From contig JAKLHY010000050.1 in NCBI GenBank assembly GCA_022709905.1, forward strand, positions 1-56,580: a stretch of 56,580 nt of DNA, in the 5' to 3' direction. A program made the position numbers and the translations under genes. Shown here piece by piece: positions 8,162-16,753 of this stretch. The DNA is from Verrucomicrobiota bacterium. GTDB taxonomy: Bacteria > Verrucomicrobiota > Verrucomicrobiia > Limisphaerales > UBA1319. The notes beneath the pieces were generated by a model that was given only the letters and a program-made list of their open reading frames with translations, was not told where the DNA came from and searched no databases. Numbering within the stretch: the first letter of the stretch is position 1; every line of letters begins with the position of its first letter.

Positions 8162-9607
8162 TCAGGGATTGAGCCGTTGGAATCTGATGCGTCGCACGTA
8201 GCCGTAGTTGCTCTCGACAATAATTATGTTGCCGAGCGGATCGGTCACCACCGACCGCACGCGCGATACTTTCGCCAGATCCGGATTCGCATGGAACCAT
8301 TGGCCATCACCGACACGGTAAAGGTTGGCACGGCTGCCGTTCATCCATCGATGAATGATGCCCGCCGGATCGACATACCAGATGCGATTGCCCGGGTCAT
8401 GTTCGCCGATGAAATAACCGCCATTCGGTATAAACCAAATGGAACGTGGAAACTTCAGCCCCGTCTGCAGCGCGGGATATCCATCGCCCCCGCCCGCTTG
8501 TGTGCCATTCCCCGCGATGGCAGTCAGAACGCCATTGGTGTTCATGCGATAGAGGCGGTTGGCATCCCGATCGCTGACATAAACATCCCCTGTGTTTTCA
8601 TCGCCCAGAATATTGCCCAGGTTCAAGAAACCGGATCGGACGACCTTGACTCCGCCGACAGGAGTCCATTGGTTGAGCGTGGTGACGTCCGCGTTCACTC
8701 CCGGGCCCGATCCGAAATAGGCAAGGGATTCATCGCTCTTGACCCACAACGCGCGCCCATCCCCCAGCGGAGCGGTCGTGAACAACGTCGTCATGATCCC
8801 GTTGGTGCCGATCCTGCGCAACTTCCCGTTGTCCGTATCGAGAACATAAAAGGTGCCGTCGGTCCGCATCCAGCCGCCATTGGGATAATTCAAGTGCAAA
8901 CGGGTGGCGTCGTCCGGCCCATCGCCGTTGTAGCCGGCAACGTGCGTGCCGGCGTACGTGTGGATTCGGCCCTCGGCGGTAACCTTGAGCACCGAACTGC
9001 TGCCCTGATCCACGATGAACACGTTGCCGGAGCGGTCGCCAAAGGCGATATGAGGCCGCGAGAGGTTCGCGTTGGTTGCCCAGCCGCCCTCGAAAGACGG
9101 TTGCCAATAATTAACGCGATCGCCGTTGTACTGCCCGCGGCCGGCAACGGTTTCCAGAATGCCGTAGGATTCCATCAGGTTCGTGTAATGCCGCGGGCTG
9201 TTCGTGGAAATATCCGTGGCGAGCAACCGCACGATGGCACCGTCCGCCCGGAGCGGCACCGTCAATGTGCCACTGCGGTTTGATGTAAAACTGCTCGCCC
9301 CCGTAATCCAGGGGCCACCGGCTTCCGAAGCCGTTTCCACCGTAAGCACGCCCGCCGGAAATGCATTGGTATAGGCGAGGATGCCGCTCCGGTCGAGTGA
9401 ACGAATGGCAAGATCAGCCGCCCAGGCGCCCCTCGGATGCACACACAATATCCCGGTCAATCCGATGAAAACGCAGGCAAATCTCCCCCACCAGCGCCTC
9501 GCCCCTCCCTCGGAGGCTTCTGTCCCATTCAACGCCCGACCGCCGAATCCGGCATCGCCGTGATTAGACAGGCCCCTGCAACAGCCCATGCGAATTCCCC
9601 GCGTCAT
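8162..9607 (-). CDS. Secreted NHL-repeat beta-propeller protein
   Basis: ATG 9607 is preferred over a GTG at 9625 because a GGAGAGGA run ends about eight bases upstream of it. The 481-residue product has a late N-terminal hydrophobic segment (FACVFIGLTGILCVHPRGAWA) likely to act as a signal peptide after a longer than usual n-region. From about residue 150 on, repeats such as IAFGDRSGNVFIVDQGSSSV, GDVYVSDRDANRLYRMNTNG and LGNIIIVESNYGYVRRI match NHL propeller blades, which usually bind other proteins or ligands. The region before them, with TVETASEAGGPW and TNRSGTL, resembles a domain seen in other secreted Verrucomicrobiota proteins. First gene of a two-gene minus-strand operon. Confidence 0.75.
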   Translation of the reverse strand: MTRGIRMGCCRGLSNHGDAGFGGRALNGTEASEGGARRWWGRFACVFIGLTGILCVHPRGAWAADLAIRSLDRSGILAYTNAFPAGVLTVETASEAGGPWITGASSFTSNRSGTLTVPLRADGAIVRLLATDISTNSPRHYTNLMESYGILETVAGRGQYNGDRVNYWQPSFEGGWATNANLSRPHIAFGDRSGNVFIVDQGSSSVLKVTAEGRIHTYAGTHVAGYNGDGPDDATRLHLNYPNGGWMRTDGTFYVLDTDNGKLRRIGTNGIMTTLFTTAPLGDGRALWVKSDESLAYFGSGPGVNADVTTLNQWTPVGGVKVVRSGFLNLGNILGDENTGDVYVSDRDANRLYRMNTNGVLTAIAGNGTQAGGGDGYPALQTGLKFPRSIWFIPNGGYFIGEHDPGNRIWYVDPAGIIHRWMNGSRANLYRVGDGQWFHANPDLAKVSRVRSVVTDPLGNIIIVESNYGYVRRIRFQRLNP

Positions 9608-9747
9608 TGAATCGGTCCTCTCCACCTGCGGTCACGCAGGAAGGCGCCTATCCTGGCATCGCGCCGGTAGGGGCTCAAGCGCATTTGGACTTTGCATAGC
9701 CACGAAAACGCTTTGAAAGAATCTCCGTTTTAGGACAAGCTCCGCTT

Positions 9748-10353
9748 ATGTTTACCGGAATTGTTGAAGAAACAGGGAAAGTGGAAGCGATAGTTCCCAC
9801 GGAGAAATCCATCCGTTTGACAGTTCGCGCCAAGGTTTGCGGCCGAGGCATCAAGAAGAGTCAAAGCCTGGCCGTGAACGGGTGCTGCCTGACGGTGGTG
9901 AAGGTTGCCTCGCGCGGGGCCGTGAAGCTGGTCGAATTCGATCTCCTTCGGGAAACGTGGATTCGGACCAACCTGCAGTTTGCCCGGAAAGGATCCCTGG
10001 TAAACCTGGAACGTCCCCTGCGGGCCGACGGCCAGTTGGGCGGCCATTTTGTCACGGGGCACATCGACGGCGTCGGCAAGGTGGTCCGCTGGGAAAGAAT
10101 GGGCCAGGATTGGATGCTCGATATCACGGCGCCTAAGGAAGTCATGCGCTATGTCATTTACAAAGGAAGCATGGCTGTGGACGGCATCAGTTTGACCGTG
10201 GCGGAGGTGATCAAGAACGGCTTCCGGATCTGGATCATTCCCCATACTTATGAAATCACGGCCTTGAAAGAGCGCTCTGTCGGCAGCGCGGTAAATCTGG
10301 AAGCCGATCTGATCGGCAAGTACGTCGAGAAGTTCATCGTGGCCCGCCCCTAA
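9748..10353 (+). CDS. ribE: Riboflavin synthase alpha subunit
   Basis: The 201-residue protein starts with MFTGIVEETG and contains the two internally repeated lumazine-binding barrels: the first with VNGCCLTV, the second with GHFVTGHIDGVG and later VDGISLTV. Length and motifs are as expected for riboflavin synthase, which dismutates two 6,7-dimethyl-8-ribityllumazine molecules into riboflavin and the pyrimidine precursor in the cytosol. An AGGACA run lies upstream of the ATG. I saw no FMN riboswitch in the short region before it. It stands alone rather than in a rib operon. The next gene encodes a flavin-dependent reductase. Confidence 0.95.
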   Translation: MFTGIVEETGKVEAIVPTEKSIRLTVRAKVCGRGIKKSQSLAVNGCCLTVVKVASRGAVKLVEFDLLRETWIRTNLQFARKGSLVNLERPLRADGQLGGHFVTGHIDGVGKVVRWERMGQDWMLDITAPKEVMRYVIYKGSMAVDGISLTVAEVIKNGFRIWIIPHTYEITALKERSVGSAVNLEADLIGKYVEKFIVARP

Positions 10354-10592
10354 AATCCGGGGCCGGCAGCCGCTATGTCAGGCGAAATCCCAAAATCCGC
10401 GCGTAAGCGCATATTGGCGTTGATTCGGGTCGATTCGCGGTTAGTTTCATCTTATCCGCGGTTCGGGGAATCTCATCCGGATTGCTTTTCCAGAATCCAT
10501 GTCCTAGCATTTGGCCATGCTCAGTCTCTCGCGAGACAGAATCAGTCTCGTCGTCCAAAAGGAACGACAGTGGATTGATCGAGGACATCTTT

Positions 10593-11177
10593 ATGAAAAA
10601 ATCCCTTGGCCCGCATACGATTGTTCATCCCACCCCGGTGTTTGTTGTCGGAACCTTTGACTCGAATGGACGGCCTAACGTCATGACGGCCGCCTGGGGC
10701 GGCATTTGCTGTTCGGCGCCGCCCTGTGTCGCGGTCTCCTTGCGCAAGGCCACCTACACCTACGGGTGCCTTCTCAACCGCAAGGCCTTTACCATCAGTA
10801 TTCCTTCGGAAAAATACGTGAAAGAGGCCGATTACTTCGGGATGGTGTCCGGGAAAACCACCGACAAGTTCGCCCAGACCGGCCTGACGCCCGAAAAAAG
10901 CATGCTCGTCGATGCCCCGTTCGTCGCCGAGTTCCCCATGGTCCTGGAATGCAAACTCACCCATCACTGGGAACTGGGATTGCACACGTTGTTCGTCGGC
11001 GAAATCCTCGATGTCAAAGCCGAGGAATCCGTCCTGGGCCCCAAGGGCATGACAAATATCGAGAAAGTCAAACCGCTGGCTTACGCCCCGGACACTCAGC
11101 ACTATTTCGGCATCGGCCAATCCCTGGGACCGGCTTTTTCGATTGGATCCCCCAAAGATCAGACCCGGAATCCCTGA
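10593..11177 (+). CDS. Flavin reductase-like FMN-binding protein
   Basis: I chose ATG 10593, preceded by GAGGACA at good spacing, over an upstream codon at 10482. The 194 residues fit the flavin reductase-like domain: FVVGTFDSNGRPNVMTAAWGG near the start, then PCVAVSLRKATYT, FTISIPSE and DYFGMVSGKTTDK. This split-barrel family binds FMN and often reduces flavin with NAD(P)H. Physiological partners vary and none is evident here. It lies 240 bases after riboflavin synthase on the same strand, a mild functional link. A strong inverted repeat follows the stop. Confidence 0.85.
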   Translation: MKKSLGPHTIVHPTPVFVVGTFDSNGRPNVMTAAWGGICCSAPPCVAVSLRKATYTYGCLLNRKAFTISIPSEKYVKEADYFGMVSGKTTDKFAQTGLTPEKSMLVDAPFVAEFPMVLECKLTHHWELGLHTLFVGEILDVKAEESVLGPKGMTNIEKVKPLAYAPDTQHYFGIGQSLGPAFSIGSPKDQTRNP

Positions 11178-11184
11178 TGCGCTT

Positions 11185-11226
11185 AGGGTCTGTTCAAAAA
11201 CCCAAAGTTATTCTTGAACAGACCCT
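11185..11226. terminator. 13-bp perfect inverted repeat after the flavin reductase gene
   Basis: AGGGTCTGTTCAA at 11185-11197 is perfectly complementary to 11214-11226, with a 16-base loop. It starts eight bases after the stop of the flavin reductase gene. It could form a terminator hairpin but has no clear T-run after it. The arm also resembles an insertion-element end, so this may be a remnant or a miniature element. Confidence 0.45.
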
Positions 11227-11339
11227 TATTGCAGCGACGCAGCCGATTCGGATGCAGGCCTTCGCTGAAACTGGCACGGATTAAGCTCCCTTCAGCAGTG
11301 AGATGATTGGGCAGTCACCGCAGATGCCCCGAAGGATTC

Positions 11340-12461
11340 ATGGATCGCATTCAGTCCAATACTCGGCTCGGGCGGCTCCTGGCCTGGTTGGTGGGTGTGG
11401 GGGGATCAGACCTGCACGGCCAAGCGGGGAAACCGTTTCGGTTTCGGGCCAACGGCATCCTGGACCGGGTACCGGAATCCGAAGCAATCCCTCCAACGGA
11501 AGTGGAATTGGACGCCATGATTGGGGAGGCATTTGCGCCGGCAACCGCCGCGCGCATCCGACAGGCCCGTGAGTTGGACCTGAGTGTGGATTTCGACCAG
11601 GTCAGATTCCGGGTCAACTGCAGCAAACAACAGGGACGTCAATCGTTTTCGTTTCGGGTGGTGCCACGCCAGACCTATCGGCTTGCGGACCTGCAACTGC
11701 CGTCATCGCTTTCCGAACTGATATCAATTCCCCGAGGTCTGATCCTGATCACCGGTCCCACGGGTCAAGGCAAAAGCACCACCGCCCGGGCGTTGATTGA
11801 AGAGATCAACGTTCGGCAAAAAGCGCGGATCATCACGATTGAAGATCCGATCGAGTTTCTCTTTGAAGACAAGCTGGCCCAGTTCGAGCAGCGCGAAGTG
11901 GGGGTGGACACGGATTCATTTGCCCGTGGAATTCGCAATGCCATGCGGCAGGATCCCAATGTTCTGTTCGTGGGCGAGATCCGGGATGCGGAAAGCATTT
12001 TTTGCGCGATGCAGGCCGCGGAAACCGGCCATCTGGTGCTCACGACTCTCCATGCGGACACTGTGGCACAGGCGATTGGCCGGATCCGGGAGTATTATCC
12101 CGCTGAACAGCGCGATGGCATCTCCGGTCTTCTGGGGCGGAACCTGGCGGCCATTCTTTGCCAGCGGCTTCTTCCGAACTGCCAGGGAGGAAGGACTCCC
12201 TGCTTGGAACTCTTAAAACGCGATGCCGGTGTTCAGTCCGCGATTGTGGCAAACGATCTTTCGCTCTTGACCGGCATCATGGAAAGTTCAACCCACCTCG
12301 GGATGCACACTTTCGATCAATACCTGCTCGAGCTTTGCGCCGAGGAAATTGTGTCGCAGGATACGGCGCGGCGGTATGCCATGAATCCGCATCGGCTGGA
12401 AATGCTGTTGGGAGGGATCGCCGCGGCCCGCGGGATTTTAAGGCCGGATCCGAACCGATAA
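11340..12461 (+). CDS. PilT/PilU-like twitching-motility ATPase
   Basis: ATG 11340, preceded by GAAGGA, gives 373 residues. The N-terminus has GGSDLHGQAGKPFRFRANG, the PAS-like domain start typical of PilT (SDLH...P..R..G). The ATPase core shows Walker A GPTGQGKST, the Asp-box region IITIEDPIEFLF, Walker B with NVLFVGEIRD and the His-box TGHLVLTTLHAD. PilT and PilU are cytoplasmic hexameric motors that retract type IV pili. No pilin or pilus-assembly genes lie nearby, so the exact member (PilT or PilU) is not decidable. The next gene starts two bases after the stop, suggesting an operon with two unknown membrane or secreted proteins. Confidence 0.87.
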   Translation: MDRIQSNTRLGRLLAWLVGVGGSDLHGQAGKPFRFRANGILDRVPESEAIPPTEVELDAMIGEAFAPATAARIRQARELDLSVDFDQVRFRVNCSKQQGRQSFSFRVVPRQTYRLADLQLPSSLSELISIPRGLILITGPTGQGKSTTARALIEEINVRQKARIITIEDPIEFLFEDKLAQFEQREVGVDTDSFARGIRNAMRQDPNVLFVGEIRDAESIFCAMQAAETGHLVLTTLHADTVAQAIGRIREYYPAEQRDGISGLLGRNLAAILCQRLLPNCQGGRTPCLELLKRDAGVQSAIVANDLSLLTGIMESSTHLGMHTFDQYLLELCAEEIVSQDTARRYAMNPHRLEMLLGGIAAARGILRPDPNR

Positions 12462-12462
12462 T

Positions 12463-13170
12463 ATGCGCGCCATATGGAGACTCCTGTTGACGGCTGGCTA
12501 CGCGTGGCTGGTTTATCATCGAGCACGCGACCTGGCCGGGACCAGTCCTCTCTGGGGGGCGTGGGTGATCATCGAATTAAGCGTGACAGGGATCGTGATA
12601 GCCATTCTGTGGGCCCCGGTATTGGGGGAGAAGGTCAGCGGATCCCTGACCAGCACGCTGATAGAGGACACCGGGATCATTCCGCGCAATCGACTCGTGG
12701 CATGGATAACGCGCTTGCAGGCCAGAGGCTGGTATCGCGCGGCGCTATTATTCTGTTTCTTTGAAGGACTTCGGAAGCCCGATGCCATTCATCCCGCGCT
12801 GCTGGGCCTCCAGTGCGTCCGTCCGGGATCGGTTCTCGAAAAGGCGTTTGCCCGCGAGGTATTCCGATACAACCACGTGAAACACGCGGTCAAGGCCTGG
12901 CAGATCTTGCGGGACCGACACGCGTATGATCCGCCACCTCATCCCTGTCCCGAGGTGGAGATGGTTCTGCGTCGCTTGAGACAGAAACCGACCGCGCCAC
13001 AGGCTCCAGTGGCCCTGCCGAAAAGTCCAATCCCAGTTCGTTTGGCCCGAAATTCCAGCATTCGTTTATTCGACAAATCCGTGGCCCGAACTCCGCCGGC
13101 GACTCACACGGAGCCACCCGCAACCCAAACGCCTCCCGACTCATGTTCCACACCCTCCGAAAGGTCCTAG
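12463..13170 (+). CDS. Unknown protein with two N-terminal membrane segments
   Basis: I do not recognise this 235-residue protein. Two hydrophobic segments lie near residues 5-20 (LLLTAGYAWLVYH) and 33-52 (WVIIELSVTGIVIAILWAP). A soluble part follows with a helical, repeat-like middle (GWYRAALLFCFFEGLRKPDA, then VLEKAFAREVFRYNHVKHAV). The last 60 residues are a Pro/Thr/Ser-rich low-complexity tail. It begins two bases after the PilT-like stop and its 3' end overlaps the next gene by 28 bases, so it is probably translated from the same transcript. Any link to pili is inferred from position alone. Confidence 0.65.
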   Translation: MRAIWRLLLTAGYAWLVYHRARDLAGTSPLWGAWVIIELSVTGIVIAILWAPVLGEKVSGSLTSTLIEDTGIIPRNRLVAWITRLQARGWYRAALLFCFFEGLRKPDAIHPALLGLQCVRPGSVLEKAFAREVFRYNHVKHAVKAWQILRDRHAYDPPPHPCPEVEMVLRRLRQKPTAPQAPVALPKSPIPVRLARNSSIRLFDKSVARTPPATHTEPPATQTPPDSCSTPSERS

Positions 13171-13688
13171 CGGTCATTGTGCTGCTGGTTGCTGGATTGG
13201 CGGGCTACGGGCTGAGCCAATGGCCGGGGCTTGTCGATCGGTTAACCCAATGGTTCCAGGACGCGCACGTTCAAATGGCCAAGGACGAAGAGACAAAGGT
13301 CCGCTTCACCCTGGATGGCCGAATCTCAAAGGTCTGGTCAGGTAACACCTTTACATTTGCCACCGACCAAGGCGCAAGCATGGTTCGACTGGCGGGAGTT
13401 GCCTCGCCAAGCCCATTGTCCAGCGCTCCTACCCACTCATCAGATCCTCAAACCCAAGCCAGCCATGATTTTCTCCAGCAACACGCCGAAGGCAGATGGG
13501 TGACCCTCCGCGCCTTGAGCCTAGACACAAATCGATGGATCATTGCCCTGGCCGATATCGGCGCCACCAATCTGAATGCGCTCGTATTGCAGCATGGGCA
13601 TGGCCGCTTGGCGGTTGAGGAGATCGAATTATTGCCGGTCCGTTATCGCTACCAATTGCGCCAGGCGGCGCAAGCCCCCCCCCCATAA
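13143..13688 (+). CDS. Secreted or membrane-anchored SNase-like protein
   Basis: The 181-residue product has an N-terminal hydrophobic segment (VLAVIVLLVAGLAGYGL), a short linker and then a domain resembling the staphylococcal nuclease OB-fold: ISKVWSGNTFTFATDQG, MVRLAGVASPSP, ASHDFLQQHAEG and ALVLQHGHGRLAV fit the strand order. The nuclease catalytic triad is only partly matched (an Arg is present in MVRLAGV; the expected Glu and second Arg are unclear), so enzymatic activity is doubtful. It overlaps the preceding gene by 28 bases. The 3' end runs into an eight-C tract encoding the last prolines. Confidence 0.6.
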   Translation: MFHTLRKVLAVIVLLVAGLAGYGLSQWPGLVDRLTQWFQDAHVQMAKDEETKVRFTLDGRISKVWSGNTFTFATDQGASMVRLAGVASPSPLSSAPTHSSDPQTQASHDFLQQHAEGRWVTLRALSLDTNRWIIALADIGATNLNALVLQHGHGRLAVEEIELLPVRYRYQLRQAAQAPPP

Positions 13689-13730
13689 AACCCTTTTGAC
13701 AAGCTCAAGCGCCTTGGACACTCTGGCGTC

Positions 13731-14663
13731 ATGGCAAAACCAGCATTGGGACGCGGCTTGGGGGCTCTCTTAGGTTCCATCGCCACGACCGAAACAGAAA
13801 AAACTCCGGAACCGAATGTCACCGGCTCCAACCGCAGCGCTCCGCCGGAAGCCGGCCGGAAAGTGCTCTCGGTCCCCCTAGCGCGCGTGCGCCCCTCTTC
13901 TCTGCAGCCACGACAGGAATTCGCCGTCGAGGCCCTGCAGGAACTTGCGGATTCGATCCGTGCCCAAGGCATTTTGCAGCCATTGGTGGTCCGGACCAGG
14001 GACGATTTCTATGAATTGATTGCGGGCGAGAGACGCTGGCGGGCCGCTCAGTTAATTGGGCTTCAGGAAGTGCCTGTTCTCGTCAGAGAGGCTGATGACC
14101 CCACGGTTCTCGAACTGATGCTGATCGAGAATCTCCAGCGCGAAAACCTCAATCCCCTGGAAGAAGCTCAAGGCTACGCTCAGCTCATCGAGCAATTCCA
14201 TCTGACCCAGGAAGACGCCGCCCAAAAGGTGGGACGGAGCCGGGCAGTCGTTGCCAACGCCTTGCGTTTGCTCAAGCTGTCCCCCGAGGTGCAGAACTGG
14301 ATCCGCGGCGGTCAACTCAGCGTCGGCCACGCCAAAGTCATCCTTGGACTTGATAGCCTTGAAGCCCAACAGCTTGCCGCTGAAAGGATCCTTCGCCAGG
14401 GATTGAATGTCCGCCAGACCGAAGACTTGGTGACCCGAATGCTTCAGGGCCCGCTACTGACGGCGGGCGGCGCATCAACCCGAACTCAGACCGCGTTGCC
14501 TCGGGATATCCATGTCGCCGATTTGGAGAATCAATTGCAGCAACGCCTCGGGACTAAAGTCGCCCTGCGATATCGCCGCGGAAAAGGCTCCATTGAAATC
14601 CGGTTTTTCGACGATAACGACCTCAAACGATTGCTCGAAATTTTCGGGATAAAAGAGGATTGA
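13731..14663 (+). CDS. parB: ParB-family chromosome partitioning protein
   Basis: The 310-residue protein has the canonical order: an N-terminal MAKPALGRGLGALLG ParA-interacting stretch, a Pro-rich linker, the ParB/Sulfiredoxin CTPase domain with LADSIRAQGILQPLVV and IAGERRWRAAQ, ENLQRENLNPLEEAQGY, then an HTH (TQEDAAQKVGRSRAVVANALRLL) and a C-terminal dimerisation region. ParB binds parS sites and spreads by CTP-dependent clamping to segregate the origin region. Its usual partner parA is not adjacent: the upstream gene is the SNase-like one and the downstream gene a sugar kinase. I did not find a convincing parS palindrome in the flanks. Confidence 0.92.
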   Translation: MAKPALGRGLGALLGSIATTETEKTPEPNVTGSNRSAPPEAGRKVLSVPLARVRPSSLQPRQEFAVEALQELADSIRAQGILQPLVVRTRDDFYELIAGERRWRAAQLIGLQEVPVLVREADDPTVLELMLIENLQRENLNPLEEAQGYAQLIEQFHLTQEDAAQKVGRSRAVVANALRLLKLSPEVQNWIRGGQLSVGHAKVILGLDSLEAQQLAAERILRQGLNVRQTEDLVTRMLQGPLLTAGGASTRTQTALPRDIHVADLENQLQQRLGTKVALRYRRGKGSIEIRFFDDNDLKRLLEIFGIKED

Positions 14664-14712
14664 TTTCGGAAAATAGACCCGCTAACTTCGCCGCTCAATT
14701 TGTCCAAAAATC

Positions 14713-15846
14713 ATGAACACCATGTTGAATTCGCCGGTGGTCCGCGAACAGTGCGCCCAGAAATTGCAGAGCCTGGAACAGCAAGCGCGCCAACTGTCCA
14801 CCTTTGTAGGACTGGATGGTTTTGTTGACGCCATCATCCACGTGGTCGACCAACGGCACAACGCCGAGTCGTTCCAGCGTGTCCCGACCATCAGCCGGCT
14901 TGCCGACCGAATCGCCGCCGCCGCCGGGAAAAGCACCAATATCGAGTTGGTCACCCAGCAGACCAAGCTGGGCGGCAACGGTCCCATCATGGCCAATGCC
15001 CTCTCGAGTTTCGGACTCAAACTGACTTACCTCGGCGCCCTGGGTTATCCCAACCTCCATCCGGTCTTCGATGATTTTGCCAAACGCAATGACGTCATCA
15101 GCATTGCGCAGCCCGGCCTGACCGATGCCCTCGAATTCGATGACGGCAAGCTCATGTTCGGCAAAATGGTCCAGCTCAACGAGGTCACCTGGGCTAATAT
15201 TCAGGCCCGATACGGCCGCGAACCTTTCCTTCAAAAGTTCAAATCGAGCGATCTCGTCGGATTCGTAAACTGGACCATGATCCCTTACATGAGCGATGTC
15301 TGGGAATTAATTCTCAAGGAAATCTGCCCCGGGATCTCCGGTCCGCGACGTTATATCTTCTTTGACCTGGCGGATCCGCAAAAAAGACCCGCCGATCACA
15401 TCCAACGCGCCCTCCAGTTGATCTCGGGTTTCGAACAATACTTCAATGTTATCCTGGGCCTGAATGAAAAAGAGGCCTATGAAATCGGCAGGGTCCTGGG
15501 CATGAACACCGAAGATCATACTCCGGACGGCCTGGCCGCCCTGGCCAAATCCATCCAGAGCCGGCTGAAGATCAACACCTTGGTGGTGCACCCTGTGTCT
15601 TTTGCTCTCGCCGTGAGCGGTGACGATGTCCCCATGGTCGAAGGTCCTTTCTGCGCCAAACCCCTCATCACAACCGGCGCGGGTGACCATTTCAATGCCG
15701 GCTTCTGCCTCGGCAAACTCCTTGGCTTCGACAATACCCTCGCCCTCCTGACCGGTGTGAGCACGAGCGGATTCTACGTCCGCACCGCTAAGAGTCCCAC
15801 CATTCACGACTTGGCCAATCTTTTGCTTGACTGGCCAAGCAAGTGA
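14713..15846 (+). CDS. PfkB-type carbohydrate/nucleoside kinase family protein
   Basis: The 377-residue product ends with the PfkB signature TTGAGDHFNAGFCLG (residues about 314-328), including the catalytic Asp. It also has a mid-protein QTKLGGNGPIMANALSSFG match to the N-terminal Gly-rich region. The N-terminal 40 residues and the long segment between them are unlike typical ribokinase, so the substrate cannot be named. It begins 50 bases after parB on the same strand. An in-frame ATG at 14722 is an alternative start. The last residues (LLDWPSK) are followed by about 180 bases without a gene before def. Confidence 0.75.
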   Translation: MNTMLNSPVVREQCAQKLQSLEQQARQLSTFVGLDGFVDAIIHVVDQRHNAESFQRVPTISRLADRIAAAAGKSTNIELVTQQTKLGGNGPIMANALSSFGLKLTYLGALGYPNLHPVFDDFAKRNDVISIAQPGLTDALEFDDGKLMFGKMVQLNEVTWANIQARYGREPFLQKFKSSDLVGFVNWTMIPYMSDVWELILKEICPGISGPRRYIFFDLADPQKRPADHIQRALQLISGFEQYFNVILGLNEKEAYEIGRVLGMNTEDHTPDGLAALAKSIQSRLKINTLVVHPVSFALAVSGDDVPMVEGPFCAKPLITTGAGDHFNAGFCLGKLLGFDNTLALLTGVSTSGFYVRTAKSPTIHDLANLLLDWPSK

Positions 15847-16027
15847 TCCAGGCTGGATTGCGGCAGTGATGTTGCCCGCCGCTTTTTGTGGCTTCGATCC
15901 AACACCCGTCCTGGGTGAGCTTGCCCGGACAGAAGGATCTGATAAGTTGATATGCGTTCTGACAGCACGCCTCTGGCAACGCCGGCATCGCCGCAAGCCA
16001 CAGGCTGCTCAAGAACCCTAGAGAGTC

Positions 16028-16591
16028 ATGTTACTGAGCATTGTTACATACGGTCATCCGATCCTCCGTAAAAAAGGAGCCAAAATCGATCGGATTACCC
16101 CGGAAATCCGGCAGTTGATCGAGGACATGCTGGAGACCATGCATGCGGCTAAAGGGGTGGGTTTAGCCGCGCAACAGGTCGGAAAAGCCCTTCAACTGGC
16201 CGTCATCGACGTCCGCGGAGTCACCGACCGGCCTTCCTCGCTTCATCTCGCCAGTCAACCCTCCAATGTGGACGATTACATGCCTGTGGTGCTCATTAAT
16301 CCCGAGATCAGCCCCCTCGGTCCCCCTCAGGAAGGCCCCGAAGGCTGCTTGAGTTTTCCGGAAATCTATAACGACGTCTGCCGGCCCGAATCAATCCAGG
16401 TCAAAACCCTCAATCGAAATGGCGAAGTCACCGAGTTTCAATGCGGTGGATTGCTCTCCCGCGCGATACAACATGAAACCGATCACCTGAACGGCATCCT
16501 TTTTATCGACCGCATGACCCGGGAAAAGAAGGATGAAATCCGGCCGGATTTGGACAAACTGCAAGCGATAACCAAGGCCGGCTTGAAGTAA
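16028..16591 (+). CDS. def: Peptide deformylase
   Basis: All three deformylase motifs are present in the 187-residue protein: GVGLAAQQVG (residues about 40-49), EGCLSFPE (Cys metal ligand) and QHETDHLNG (two His ligands and the catalytic Glu). It removes the formyl group from nascent protein N-termini in the cytosol. The ATG follows a 180-base gap after the kinase gene. There is no fmt gene beside it, unlike in many bacteria. It converges with rpoN across 162 bases of non-coding DNA. Confidence 0.96.
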   Translation: MLLSIVTYGHPILRKKGAKIDRITPEIRQLIEDMLETMHAAKGVGLAAQQVGKALQLAVIDVRGVTDRPSSLHLASQPSNVDDYMPVVLINPEISPLGPPQEGPEGCLSFPEIYNDVCRPESIQVKTLNRNGEVTEFQCGGLLSRAIQHETDHLNGILFIDRMTREKKDEIRPDLDKLQAITKAGLK

Positions 16592-16753
16592 ACTGCCCCA
16601 TCGCATTCCCCTCCCCGTCCCATCGAAGCCCAGCACGGCTTGAGCCGGGCAAACATGCGTCTTGCATCAACGCTTCGGCGCAAAACCAGCAGCCATCGAG
16701 CAGATCTCAGGATTGCCCCTCAATCCCCGGCGTCCGTTTCAGGTGCGGCTTCG

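Noticed and set aside
15827..16021. 64-codon frame between the kinase and def genes
   Set aside because: It overlaps the kinase end and has Arg/Ala-rich low-information sequence with no start signal.
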